DNA of 64,000 bases from Persicimonas caeni. Its GTDB lineage: Bacteria; Myxococcota_A; Bradymonadia; Bradymonadales; Bradymonadaceae. The position numbers were made by a program, and so were the translations under genes. Location: contig NZ_CP041186.1 of assembly GCF_006517175.1 (NCBI RefSeq), forward strand, positions 744,001-808,000. Reading direction: 5' to 3'. Of this stretch, positions 25,048 through 34,242 are shown piece by piece. Numbering within the stretch: the stretch's first letter is position 1; each line of letters starts with the position of its first letter. The notes beneath the pieces are model-generated. The model saw nothing but the letters and a program-made list of their open reading frames with translations. It made no database searches and was not told where the DNA came from.

Positions 25048-27387
25048 ATGTTCGATTTCGGGGATTATAACGCAGGGGATCTGCTCTGGCTGGGCGATTG
25101 GAGCCCGACCTGGGTGGCGATCTTGGCGATCTTGGGCGTCGTGGTCATCGGCATCAGCGCCTACGACCTCAGAAACCTCGCCGCCCACCGGCGTTGGACG
25201 CTGGTGGGGCTGCGCGGCATCGTCTACGCCGTGGCGGTCATGCTCCTGTTGGAGCCGGCGATCGACCTCAAGCATATCTCGAAGGTCAAAAACGACGTCG
25301 CCGTGCTCGTCGACACGAGCCGTTCGATGGGGCTGAAGGCCGGCGAAGATGCCGACGAGACGCGTTTCGACCGCGCGAGTGCGGCACTCGACGAGATGAA
25401 GCCGCTCTTCGAGCGCACCAAAGAGGACCACAACTTCCACTTCTACGCGTTCGGTGATGACGTCCGTCCCTCGTCTCGAAACGCGCTCGCCGGCGCCAGG
25501 CCCAACGAGGATGCCTCGGATCTGACTGGCGCCATCGAAAAGATGCGCGAAGAACTCGACGTCGAGAACTTGGGCGGCGTGGTCGTCGTCTCCGATGGCA
25601 TCGACACCGGCGCCATCGGCCGGCGCATCAAGCGCGGCGAGGATGTCGACGAGGCGACGCTCGACCTGCTCGAGGAGCTCGACAGCCCAGTCAACACGCT
25701 CGCCGCCGCCTCTGAAGAGGGGCTGCGCGACGTGGCCGTGGCCCGCGTGCTCCACGACGACTTTGCCTTTGTGCACAACAAAGTCAGCATCGACGTCGAT
25801 CTGCAGGTGGTGGGCATGGAGGCGACGACGTTTCCGGTCCAGCTGCGCCGCGAGGGCGAGCTTTTGCAGACCCGCCAGGTGAGCATCACGCCGGACAAGA
25901 CCGACTACAAAGTTTCGTTCGAGCTGGTGCCCGAGCGCATCGGCAAAGAGATCTACACCGTCTCGGTGCCCGAATTCTCGGGCGAAGTGCTCACCGAGAA
26001 CAATATCAGCCACTTCCTGCTCAACGTGATTCGCGACAAGATTCGCGTGTTGCAGGTCGTCGGCCGACCGAGTTGGGACGAGCGATTCTTGCGTCGCCAC
26101 CTCAAGAAGAACCCGAATTACGACCTGATCAGCTTCTTTATCTTGCGCACCGACCAAAACGTGCAGTTGGTGCCCAACGACGAGCTGAGCCTGATCCCCT
26201 TCCCCACCCGGGAACTGTTCGAAGAGGAGCTGGGAAGCTTCGACCTGGTCATCTTCCAGAACTTCAACTTCGGGCCCTACAACATGCGCCACTACCTGTC
26301 GCGCATCGCAGGGTTCGTCAAAGATGGCGGCGGCTTTATCATGACCGGCGGCGAACTCAGCTTCGCCAGCGGCGGCTACGCCCGCACGCCTATCGAAGAT
26401 ATCTTGCCCGTCTACCTGCCGCCGGTGGGCCAGTCCGACAGTGTCATCGATCTGGAGCATTTCCGCCCGAACCTGACCAAGGCGGGCCTGCACCACCCGA
26501 TCACCCAACTCGCCTTCGATCCGCAGTCGAACGTCAAAATCTGGAGCGAGCTTCCCAAAATGCGCGGCACCAACATCGTCACCGGCGCCAAGCCGGACGC
26601 TACGGTGCTGGCGACCCATCCGAACCTGACCTTCAACGGCAAACCGATGCCCGTGGTGGCGGTCTCGGAGAAGGGTGACGGGCGGGTGATGTCGCTGACC
26701 TCCGACTCGACCTGGCGCTGGGCGTTCGAGAACGTCGGCAGCGGCGGCACCAACCGCGAGTATCAGGTCTTTTGGAACAGCGCGATTCGCTGGCTCATCA
26801 AAGACCCCGAGCTCAAGCTCATCGACGTCGAGGTTCCCGAAGATGTCCACGCTCCGGGTGAGCCGCTGGACGTGACGGTGCGTATCTCCAACCCGGACTA
26901 TACCCCGGCCAAGAACACCAAAGGGGTGCTCAAGGTGCTGCGGCGCCCGCTCTCCGAGCCTCGCGCCGAAGAGCTTCCGGCCCAAGAGCTTGTCGAGACG
27001 ATCGAGTTCCATACCGACCACAGCGGCGAGGCCGCCGTGTCGGTTCCGGTCTCCCAGACCGGCGTCTACGAGCTTGTCGCCCAGGCCTCGACGAAAGCCG
27101 GCGAGCTGAACGACCGCGACATCTTTTTGTCGGTGCCGGACGTCAATGAGTTTCGCCAAATCATCCCCCGCGACAAGTTGCTCGCCTCGTTGGCCGAAGC
27201 CTCCGGCGGCCACCACGCGGTCCTGCCCGACTTCGAAGCCTCCTCGCTTCGCTTCGAGCCCCCCAGTTATGTGAAGGTCAATCGGCGAAAAGTCATTCAG
27301 CTGTGGGACAGCTTTGTGCTCTTTTTCGTCATTCTGGGACTTCTGGGAACCGAGTGGACGCTCAGGCGCCACTGGGGCCGGATGTAA
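25048..27387 (+). CDS. Membrane protein with VWA domain and amidotransferase-like domain
   Basis: A 779-residue membrane protein. Two N-terminal transmembrane segments (about 15-37 and 52-70) precede a von Willebrand A domain with the metal site DTSRSM at 89-94 and VVVSDG further on. Residues about 330-500 resemble the glutamine-amidotransferase-like fold found in this family (IRVLQVVGRPSWDE, GGGFIMTGGELSFASGG). A C-terminal helix near 755-772 anchors the end. The stop of the DUF4159 gene is 3 bases before its ATG, so the pair forms an operon. Such pairs usually come with MoxR ATPase and DUF58 genes, which are not seen here. The role is unknown. Confidence 0.8.
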   Translation: MFDFGDYNAGDLLWLGDWSPTWVAILAILGVVVIGISAYDLRNLAAHRRWTLVGLRGIVYAVAVMLLLEPAIDLKHISKVKNDVAVLVDTSRSMGLKAGEDADETRFDRASAALDEMKPLFERTKEDHNFHFYAFGDDVRPSSRNALAGARPNEDASDLTGAIEKMREELDVENLGGVVVVSDGIDTGAIGRRIKRGEDVDEATLDLLEELDSPVNTLAAASEEGLRDVAVARVLHDDFAFVHNKVSIDVDLQVVGMEATTFPVQLRREGELLQTRQVSITPDKTDYKVSFELVPERIGKEIYTVSVPEFSGEVLTENNISHFLLNVIRDKIRVLQVVGRPSWDERFLRRHLKKNPNYDLISFFILRTDQNVQLVPNDELSLIPFPTRELFEEELGSFDLVIFQNFNFGPYNMRHYLSRIAGFVKDGGGFIMTGGELSFASGGYARTPIEDILPVYLPPVGQSDSVIDLEHFRPNLTKAGLHHPITQLAFDPQSNVKIWSELPKMRGTNIVTGAKPDATVLATHPNLTFNGKPMPVVAVSEKGDGRVMSLTSDSTWRWAFENVGSGGTNREYQVFWNSAIRWLIKDPELKLIDVEVPEDVHAPGEPLDVTVRISNPDYTPAKNTKGVLKVLRRPLSEPRAEELPAQELVETIEFHTDHSGEAAVSVPVSQTGVYELVAQASTKAGELNDRDIFLSVPDVNEFRQIIPRDKLLASLAEASGGHHAVLPDFEASSLRFEPPSYVKVNRRKVIQLWDSFVLFFVILGLLGTEWTLRRHWGRM

Positions 27388-27568
27388 ACGCGTGCGGCGA
27401 TTTTCGCTGCGAAAGTTGAGACAATTGATTCTCTGCGATACATTGGGCACAGCAAATTTGCCCTGTTCAACGCGTCTGATCGGCAGAGACTGAGCGGTGC
27501 CCTCTAAGGCACCCGCCGGTGGTAGTTCCACCGTCAGAGGCAGTGAACCCAGTGCTCGAGTAGTCCGC

Positions 27569-30500
27569 ATGGGAGAGACTCCCGAAGTCGTAAAAATCGC
27601 TTGCCCGGGTTGTGAAACTCAGTTCCGACTCAAGCCCAAGAAAGGGCGGCTGCCGGAAGGCCCTGTTCCCTGCCCCAAGTGCGCCGAGAGCATTCCGGTC
27701 GTCGAGGAGAATATTCGGCGCAGCGACGTGCAAAAGCGGGAGAGCGATGCCCCGCAGGCGCATGTCTTCGACACGCCCGGCGCCTCCGGCTCGCAGCGAC
27801 AGCGAACTGGGACGATGGCGGGCTCACCGGTCAAGACGCCTCATCGCCTGGACGCCGTCGACCCCGACGACGAGTTCGATGACTTGGTCGTCAGCCCCGG
27901 CCTTTCGGATAGCAACCCGAAGTCGACCTTCCTGGGGATGGGGTCGGCCCTCCCCGCGATCAACGGCTCGAGTGGTCGCCGCGACAAAACCGCGGTCGTC
28001 GATGACGAACTCCTCGAGAAAATTCGCAGTGAGTCGAGCGTCGTCGAGGACGATGACGACAAAGAGAAGAAAGAGCGCCGAGCCCCGTCTTCGAGCGACA
28101 AAGAGCACGACCCGCTGCGCGACACGGCCGAGCGCGAAGATGTCTTCAAGCGCAAGACCTCCGAGAACAAGGCCATCAAGCCCGAGGACCTCATCCAAGC
28201 CGAGGAGTTGAAGGAGGAAGGCGAGGAAGACGACGCCGACGCAGATAAGAAGAGCAAGAAGGAGAACAAGCAGGCGCCGGGGCAGATGGTCTTGGGCAAG
28301 ATCAAGATCAAGAAGAAGCTCAAGCGTCGCTCCAAAAAGCCGATTGGCGCCCGCGCGGCCAAGCCTGGCGAGACGAAGGACGACTCGAAAAAGCCTTCGC
28401 TCTCGGCGCTGCTCAAGAAGGCGCGAGATCGAAAAGGCAAGCTCAATATTCCGGCGCCGAAATCAGACGACTCGACGGGCAGTGGAACGCCCGCAGAGGC
28501 CAGTGATGATCTCGAACGCGCTCTCGATGACTTGGCCAGTGAGACCGCGCGCGCTATCCGTGCGGAGGCCGGCGCCGACTCGACCAAGACCGCAGAGCCG
28601 GACGAGAAGGATCAGACGCCGCCGCCCTTCGACACCGGCGACTCGACGATGATCGAGTTGCTGCGACGCCGGGTCGCTGAGGATCAGCAACCGGGCGCGG
28701 CCAGCGAGCGCCGTGGCAGCGGCTATATCCGTCTGCCGACCGCCGAGATTCAAGACGTCCTCGGCCAGGGGACCTACCGGCTCCGCGTCGAAGACATCGT
28801 CTACGAACCCATCGACAAAAAAGGCCTGACGCAACTGGTCAAGCGGGGCGTGCTGCTCGGTGCCGAAGAGATCGCCGATTTCGACGGCGATTGGATGCCA
28901 ATTGCGGACCACCCGGTCTTCAAAGAGCTTCGTCGCAAGATGGCGCGCGAAGCCCACGACTTGTTGAAGCAGTACGGCGGCGGCGATTCCGGGTCCACCG
29001 AGGCAGACGACGCCGAGCTGCCGGCGCCGCAGGCCGACCTTCCGGCGCCGCAGGCCGACCTTCCGGCACCGCAGGCAAGCCTGCCCAAGCCAACCGAGCC
29101 GAACGCCGACGGTTCCTCGGCCGAGCTCGACTTCAGCGGCATACCCACCCTCGAGGCCGAACTCGAAGAGGAAGCAGAGCAAGCTGCTCGTGAACTCTTC
29201 GCCGACGATGAGGAGGACGCCGAGGATATGGCCGCGCCTCCGCCGATGCCGGGACCGCAGCCGCAAGACGACGCCCCGAACCTCCAAGACGAGGCCGACG
29301 ATGGCTCGGTCCAGCTCGACTACGATGCGCTGGGGGTCGACGAAGAAGACGTCGAATTCGAGGAATCCGTACCGGCAGCCGAAACCGGCTCGCACCGCGC
29401 AGCTGGCGGCGGGTCGATGCGTACCTGGCTACCACTGCTCACCGCAGCCGTGGTCTTGGGAGGGATCGCCGCCTTCGCTTTCTCGCCGATGGGCCGTCCC
29501 TACGTGGACAATCTCTTGGGTGAGGAGGCGTCGACCGACGACACTCCAAAGCCTGCTTCGACCAAGGCTGTGAGCGTTGAAAAAGAGGAGAAAAAAGAGA
29601 GCGCGAAAGTCGACGAAGCGATCGACGAGGCGACCTCGAGCCTGCACGCTGCGCTGGCCGTCGATCCTAACGATGCCACCTTGCAGGAACAGGTAGCCGG
29701 CCAACTCGCCGATGAGGGTGAGCATGTCCGCGCGGCCAAAATCCTCGGGGTGCTGTGGCAAGAGCGGCAGGATGACGCAGACTTCGCCGCGCGCTACGCG
29801 AACGCCTTGTTGGCAGCCGGAGACCACGCTCGAGCCCGCGCCATCGCGATCGACGGCGTGCAACTGGGCGAGAACAAGAACGCATTTGCCAAGCTCTTCG
29901 CCAAAGCGATCCAAGAAAATCCGGAGCTGCGAGCTTACGAGGTCGTCGACGTCGCTCTCGGTGAGCATGCAGACGGCGCCAATGCGGAGTCCGAGGGCAA
30001 GCGTGTGGTGCTCGAATTGACCAAAGGCGACGCACACTCCTTCACCTTCAAGCCGTCTCAAGCCGGCTGGGAAGAGGGTTGGCGTTCGAGCATTGCCTCC
30101 TGGCGTTTGTGCCAGATCATGGCCTGCAACTTCGAGGTGCCGCACAGCCAGCCGGCACGTCTCGACAAAGCCAGCTTCGACAAGCTCGGCATCGAGGGAC
30201 CGGCGTCCTCGCGCCTGTCGCGGCTCAACTGGGTTACCGAAGATGGCAAGCAGTACGTCTACGGCGTGCTGCAAGCGGCCGTCGCCGAGCCGGCTCGCTT
30301 CCCCATCGAAGACACCGACGTCTGGCGTGGATGGCTCCTCCCGGGCAGTTCCGCGGCGATGGACGCCCCGGCAACAGAAGCAATCTCGGGTGTCGAGAAT
30401 CGCTTCCAGGCGCCCCTCGAGGCTCAACTGGGCGACACGCCCCTGGCCGAACTGGCCGGAGACCTGTCGACGGTGCTCGTGTTCGACTTTTTGACCAACA

Positions 30501-30838
30501 ACTGGGACCGCTTCCGTGGCAATCCCGACCAGTGGGGCACGAACCTGCACCTGGTCGACGGCTCGCTGGTCTCGAAAGACAACGGCACCGCGTTCCAGCC
30601 TCGCGCCTCGACGCGTGTAAAGGGGCGGTTCCGCTGGACGAGCCGTTTCAGCCAAGACACGATCACCTCGCTGCGGTTGATGGATCCGAAGCTTGTCTCC
30701 GACAAGCTCTTCCCGAAAGCCTCGGCGGCCGAGAAGGCCAAGCTCGAGGTGTTTTGGAGCCAGCGTGACGAAGTGCTCGAGCGAGCCGATTCGCTCACCG
30801 ACGTCCACGGCGCCAAAGAAGTGCTTGCCTTCGAGTAG
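27569..30838 (+). CDS. Membrane protein: zinc ribbon, disordered region, TPR-like and FAM20/HipA-like kinase region
   Basis: A 1089-residue protein. An MJ0042-type zinc ribbon (CPGC at 12-15, CPKC at 35-38) opens it, then a long charged, disordered stretch, a GYF-like or related small domain at about 360-465, a Pro/Ala/Gln repeat (LPAPQAD three times) and one transmembrane segment at about 617-637. Beyond it lie TPR-like helices and a C-terminal region with kinase-like features: FKPSQ, then SIASWRLCQIMACNFEVP, then VFDFLTNNWDRFRGNP near 970 and KDNGTAF near 1003. These resemble the active-site motifs of FAM20C and HipA-like atypical kinases. If real, the kinase lies on the far side of the inner membrane. 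The ATG at 27569 sits directly before the zinc ribbon. Confidence 0.65.
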   Translation: MGETPEVVKIACPGCETQFRLKPKKGRLPEGPVPCPKCAESIPVVEENIRRSDVQKRESDAPQAHVFDTPGASGSQRQRTGTMAGSPVKTPHRLDAVDPDDEFDDLVVSPGLSDSNPKSTFLGMGSALPAINGSSGRRDKTAVVDDELLEKIRSESSVVEDDDDKEKKERRAPSSSDKEHDPLRDTAEREDVFKRKTSENKAIKPEDLIQAEELKEEGEEDDADADKKSKKENKQAPGQMVLGKIKIKKKLKRRSKKPIGARAAKPGETKDDSKKPSLSALLKKARDRKGKLNIPAPKSDDSTGSGTPAEASDDLERALDDLASETARAIRAEAGADSTKTAEPDEKDQTPPPFDTGDSTMIELLRRRVAEDQQPGAASERRGSGYIRLPTAEIQDVLGQGTYRLRVEDIVYEPIDKKGLTQLVKRGVLLGAEEIADFDGDWMPIADHPVFKELRRKMAREAHDLLKQYGGGDSGSTEADDAELPAPQADLPAPQADLPAPQASLPKPTEPNADGSSAELDFSGIPTLEAELEEEAEQAARELFADDEEDAEDMAAPPPMPGPQPQDDAPNLQDEADDGSVQLDYDALGVDEEDVEFEESVPAAETGSHRAAGGGSMRTWLPLLTAAVVLGGIAAFAFSPMGRPYVDNLLGEEASTDDTPKPASTKAVSVEKEEKKESAKVDEAIDEATSSLHAALAVDPNDATLQEQVAGQLADEGEHVRAAKILGVLWQERQDDADFAARYANALLAAGDHARARAIAIDGVQLGENKNAFAKLFAKAIQENPELRAYEVVDVALGEHADGANAESEGKRVVLELTKGDAHSFTFKPSQAGWEEGWRSSIASWRLCQIMACNFEVPHSQPARLDKASFDKLGIEGPASSRLSRLNWVTEDGKQYVYGVLQAAVAEPARFPIEDTDVWRGWLLPGSSAAMDAPATEAISGVENRFQAPLEAQLGDTPLAELAGDLSTVLVFDFLTNNWDRFRGNPDQWGTNLHLVDGSLVSKDNGTAFQPRASTRVKGRFRWTSRFSQDTITSLRLMDPKLVSDKLFPKASAAEKAKLEVFWSQRDEVLERADSLTDVHGAKEVLAFE

Positions 30839-30871
30839 TTTGGCGCGTATGTGCTTAAACGAATAAGCGAC

Positions 30872-30910
30872 GCGAAGCGGCCCGCCCACGACGGCGTCGG
30901 GCCGTTTCGC
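30872..30910 (+). terminator. Hairpin after the kinase-like gene
   Basis: GCGAAGCGGCCCG pairs with CGGGCCGTTTCGC (one mismatch). A short T-run (atttttg) follows after ten bases. It lies 34 bases after the stop. Confidence 0.5.
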
Positions 30911-30963
30911 ACTCTGAGAAATTTTTGTACTTCGGAAGTTCCGAAAAGAAAGAGAACGAAGCC

Positions 30964-31662
30964 ATGGGCAAGATTTATTACGGCTGTGACGAACTGGCAC
31001 GCGGCTGGGAGCACTACTTCAAGCAGTGCAACGCACTCGAAGTCGACGTCGAATCGTTCGACGCGCCTCCCAAGCTCGCGACGCTGAACCGCTGGCGAGT
31101 CGACTCACCGCGTGGCTTTTGTTTTGTGCTCGACGTCGATCGTGAGTTCACCGACGCGCTCGTCGCGCTCGGAGACCGCGGCGCTGACAAGCTCAATGAC
31201 CGCGTGCGCCGAGGATGGGAGACGACGATGGAGCGTGCGCACGCTCTGGCTGCGAAGGCCGTCATGATCAAGACGCCGCCGGAGTTCACCCCGGGAAGCG
31301 TGTCGCGTACGCTGCTCGAGAAGGTCTCGCAAGAGCTGGTCAAAGACGCCAAACCGGCGGTTCTCTGGGAGAGCCAGGGCCCCTGGCAGATCCAAGACAC
31401 CCGCGACTTCGCCCAAGATATCGGGCTTGTGTACGCCCACGACCCGTTTATTGCCTATCGTGAAGAGATTCCCTTCACCCACGGCGACGCCTGCTGGGTG
31501 TTGACCGAACGCGCCGGACTGCGACGCAAGTTCGACCAGTTCGACATGGAGACCCTGATTGATTGGTCCGACAACTACGACCGTGCTTTCGTTCTTCTGC
31601 GTGGCCGCTTCAAGTGGGAACACGCCAAGGAGCTCAACGTCGCGCTCGAGTATGCCGAATAA
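30964..31662 (+). CDS. DUF72 (YecE-like) protein
   Basis: A 232-residue protein of the DUF72 family, a TIM-barrel-like fold of unknown function. The family start YYGCDELARGWEHYF and the segment FCFVLDVDREFTDAL are recognisable, as is VLWESQGPW in the middle. No signal peptide is present. The ATG at 30964 is chosen over the upstream ATG at 30925 because it matches the family start. A bidirectional terminator follows the stop. It is probably a single-gene unit. Confidence 0.75.
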   Translation: MGKIYYGCDELARGWEHYFKQCNALEVDVESFDAPPKLATLNRWRVDSPRGFCFVLDVDREFTDALVALGDRGADKLNDRVRRGWETTMERAHALAAKAVMIKTPPEFTPGSVSRTLLEKVSQELVKDAKPAVLWESQGPWQIQDTRDFAQDIGLVYAHDPFIAYREEIPFTHGDACWVLTERAGLRRKFDQFDMETLIDWSDNYDRAFVLLRGRFKWEHAKELNVALEYAE

Positions 31663-31696
31663 GCCGGCCTGAATTAGGCAGCCAGACGCCAGAGAA

Positions 31697-31735
31697 AAAG
31701 CCCCGCCGGCATCGAGCCGGACGGGGCTTTTTTGA
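31697..31735. terminator. Bidirectional terminator
   Basis: AAAAAGCCCCGCCGGC ... GCCGGACGGGGCTTTTTT: a GC-rich stem with an A-run on one side and a T-run on the other. It lies between the convergent DUF72 gene and the first Q-rich gene and can stop transcription from both. Confidence 0.9.
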
Positions 31736-31758
31736 TATTCGACTACTCGCTCACTCGA

Positions 31759-34113
31759 TCACTCCTCCAGCATCCCCTCCTCTCCTTGCTGTTCGGGCTG
31801 GATCTGCTGGTCCTGCTGGAGCTGTTGGTCTTGCTGCTGTTGACCTTGCTTTTGGTCTTCAGCGGGACCACCACCAACCGCGGGCTGCTCGACCTTTTGC
31901 GACATCTCGTTGATCACGCTCGAGGTGTCGGTGAAGAACTGCTGCACTGAGTCCTTCTGCGCGGCGAGCGGCTTGTTGGTGTCGATCTTCTGAGCCATCT
32001 GATCGAGCTGCTGGACCTGGCTTTGGAACTCAGCAAATTGCGGTTGCTGCTGCATCGACTGAAGAATGTTCACCGTCGACTGCACACCCTTCTGGAGATG
32101 CTGAGGGTGCTCGTAGACGCTCTTGCTGTCTTGGAGCTTCTGAGCAATCTGCTGCAACTCTTGGCTTTGCTGCTGGACCTGTTGGGGATCCAACTGCTGT
32201 TGAGCCTGTTGGCCTTGCTCCTGCTGGCCTTGTTGTTGCTGGCCTTGTTGTGGCTGGCCTTGTTGTTGCTGGCCCATCTGCTGCTGTTGGCTCTGCGCCT
32301 TTTGGACCTGCTGGGAGAGGGTCTCGAAGGAGTTACTCAGCAGCACGAAGCCGTTGCTGGTGTAGCCGTTATGAACTTCACCGGCTTTCGTGTCTTTGGC
32401 CCATTGCGTGAAGTACTGCAGCTTTTGTTGGGGCTGCATTTCTTGCTGGGCTTGCTGCTGTTGGCCCTGTTCCTGCTGGCCTTGCTGCTGTTGGCCCATT
32501 TGCTGCTGGTCTTGTTGTTGACCCTGCTGCTGTTGACCCTGTTCCTGTTGGCCTTGCTGTTGTTGCCCCTCGGTCGGACCACCGCCGACGGCGACCTTCT
32601 GTGACATCTTGTCGATCACATCCCCCGTCTGAGTGAAGAACTGATTGAGCGAGTTCTTCTGAGCAGCGAGCGGCTTGGTCGCATCGATCTTTTGCGCCAT
32701 CTGGTCAATCTTGTTGACCTGGCTCTCGAGACCGGAGAACTGCGGCTGCTGCTGCATCGACTTCAGGAGGTTGACCGTGGTCGTGACGCCTTGTTGGAAC
32801 TGCTGCGGGTGTTGGTAGACATTTTTGTTGTCTCCGAGCTGCTGGGCCACCTGCTGCAACTGCTGGGTGTGCTGCTGGATCTGCTGCTCGTCCATCTGAG
32901 CTTGCTGTTGGCCTTGCTGCTGTTGCCCTTGCTCTTGCTGGCCCTGCTGCTGTTGGCCTTGCTCCTGTTGGCCCTGCTTCTGGACCTGCTGGGCGAGGGT
33001 GTCGAACGAGTTGCTCAACAGCACGAACCCATTGCTCGAGTACCCGTGGAACGACTGACCGGGCTGCTCATTCTGAGCCCATTCGTTGAAATACTTCAGC
33101 TTGTCCTGGGGCTGCATTTCTTGCTGGGCCTGCTGCTGTTGGCCTTGCTCCTGCTGGCCCTGCTCCTGCTGGCCCTGCTGCTGTTGGCCTTGCTCCTGCT
33201 GGCCCTGCTGTTGCGGGCCGCCGCCGACCGCGAGCTTCTGGGAGATCGTATCGATCGCCTTGCCGCTTTCGGAGAAGAAGCTCTGCAGTGAGTTCTTCTG
33301 CGCAGCGAGCGGCTTGTTGGCGTCCATCTTGGCGGCCAGATCGTCGAGCTTCTGCGACGGTTGTCGCAGGTCGCTGAACTGCGGCTTGTCCTGCATGGTC
33401 GACAGGATGGTCGACACCGTTTGAGCGCCGACTTGGACCAGTTGCGGGTGCTGATAGATATTCTTGTTGTCGCGAAGTTGTTGGGCCACCTGTTGGAGCT
33501 TCTGGCTGTGTTGTTGGACCTTTTGTAGGTCCTGCTGGCTCATCTGCTGCTGACCTTCTTGTCCCTGCTGCTCACCTTGCTGCCCTTGTTGCTGCAGGAT
33601 TTGGCCCTGCTGCTGGAGCTGCTGGGAGATGGTGTCGAACGAGTTACTCAGCAGGACAAAGCCGGTGCTGGCATACTCCGGATACACCTCGCCGGGCTTT
33701 TCGTTCTTGGCCCAGTCCGAGAAGTACTGCAGCTTTTGTTGGGGCTGCATGGCCGTCTGGCCCTGTTGTTGCTGGGCCATCTGCTGCTGGTCCTGCTGGG
33801 CCATTTGCTCCTGGTCCATCTGCTGCTGGCCCATCTGCTCTTGGTCCTGCTGGGCCATCTCCTCTTGGTCCATCTCCCCTATGGGAGGTTGTCGGACCTC
33901 GTCCTGTTGAGCAGCTTGCTCTTGCTCCTGGTCGTCGAAGATGCCCTCTTCGGTTTCTTCTTCACCGAGTTGGGCCTCTTCTTCGGCTTCGACTTCGACG
34001 CCGGGCTCTTGTTCGAGCTCGGCTCCTTCCTGCTCGGGTTCGCAGGCAAGGCCGAAACCGGCCAACGCCAATGAACCTAGCAATGCTGCGATCTTACGTT
34101 GGAGACTGCTCAT
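31759..34113 (-). CDS. Glutamine-rich exported protein with three copies of the Q-module (array member 1)
   Basis: A 784-residue protein of unknown family. A signal peptide (1-23) ends FGLAC, a possible but weak lipobox, followed by an acidic Glu/Gln linker (24-80). Three modules follow at about 122-300, 333-513 and 558-750. Each has the same plan: a Y-F-x-x-W start, ASTGFVLLSNSFDT or similar, a low-complexity linker of GQQEQGQQQQ units, then QQL...YQHP, then NKPLAAQKNS and FF, ending VGGGP. Trp, His-Pro and the GGGP end are kept while linker length differs. The tail is acidic. CGGAGGTC precedes the ATG. It is transcribed last in the five-gene array. Leu-rich frames on the other strand are shadows of CAG codons. 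Confidence 0.85.
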   Translation of the reverse strand: MSSLQRKIAALLGSLALAGFGLACEPEQEGAELEQEPGVEVEAEEEAQLGEEETEEGIFDDQEQEQAAQQDEVRQPPIGEMDQEEMAQQDQEQMGQQQMDQEQMAQQDQQQMAQQQQGQTAMQPQQKLQYFSDWAKNEKPGEVYPEYASTGFVLLSNSFDTISQQLQQQGQILQQQGQQGEQQGQEGQQQMSQQDLQKVQQHSQKLQQVAQQLRDNKNIYQHPQLVQVGAQTVSTILSTMQDKPQFSDLRQPSQKLDDLAAKMDANKPLAAQKNSLQSFFSESGKAIDTISQKLAVGGGPQQQGQQEQGQQQQGQQEQGQQEQGQQQQAQQEMQPQDKLKYFNEWAQNEQPGQSFHGYSSNGFVLLSNSFDTLAQQVQKQGQQEQGQQQQGQQEQGQQQQGQQQAQMDEQQIQQHTQQLQQVAQQLGDNKNVYQHPQQFQQGVTTTVNLLKSMQQQPQFSGLESQVNKIDQMAQKIDATKPLAAQKNSLNQFFTQTGDVIDKMSQKVAVGGGPTEGQQQQGQQEQGQQQQGQQQDQQQMGQQQQGQQEQGQQQQAQQEMQPQQKLQYFTQWAKDTKAGEVHNGYTSNGFVLLSNSFETLSQQVQKAQSQQQQMGQQQQGQPQQGQQQQGQQEQGQQAQQQLDPQQVQQQSQELQQIAQKLQDSKSVYEHPQHLQKGVQSTVNILQSMQQQPQFAEFQSQVQQLDQMAQKIDTNKPLAAQKDSVQQFFTDTSSVINEMSQKVEQPAVGGGPAEDQKQGQQQQDQQLQQDQQIQPEQQGEEGMLEE

Positions 34114-34242
34114 GAGACCTCCGTTCGTTAGTATCTAACCTCCGAGTGAGCGCCACCTCCGCCCTTGTGCACGGCGTCGATGACCTCGTCTCCGGTCCAA
34201 ATGTACGGACGCGGCAGAACTCGGGAATGAAAAGTACGACTT

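Noticed and set aside
24298-27570. A 1090-residue minus-strand open frame
   Set aside because: High-GC shadow of the DUF4159 and VWA genes; it is Val/Asp/Arg-rich without domains.
32023-33291. Long Leu-rich open frames on the plus strand across the Q-rich genes, looking like membrane proteins
   Set aside because: They are antisense readings of CAG/CAA glutamine codons (CTG/TTG = Leu). They lack start signals, and the minus-strand genes have clear ribosome-binding sites, signal peptides and conserved modules.
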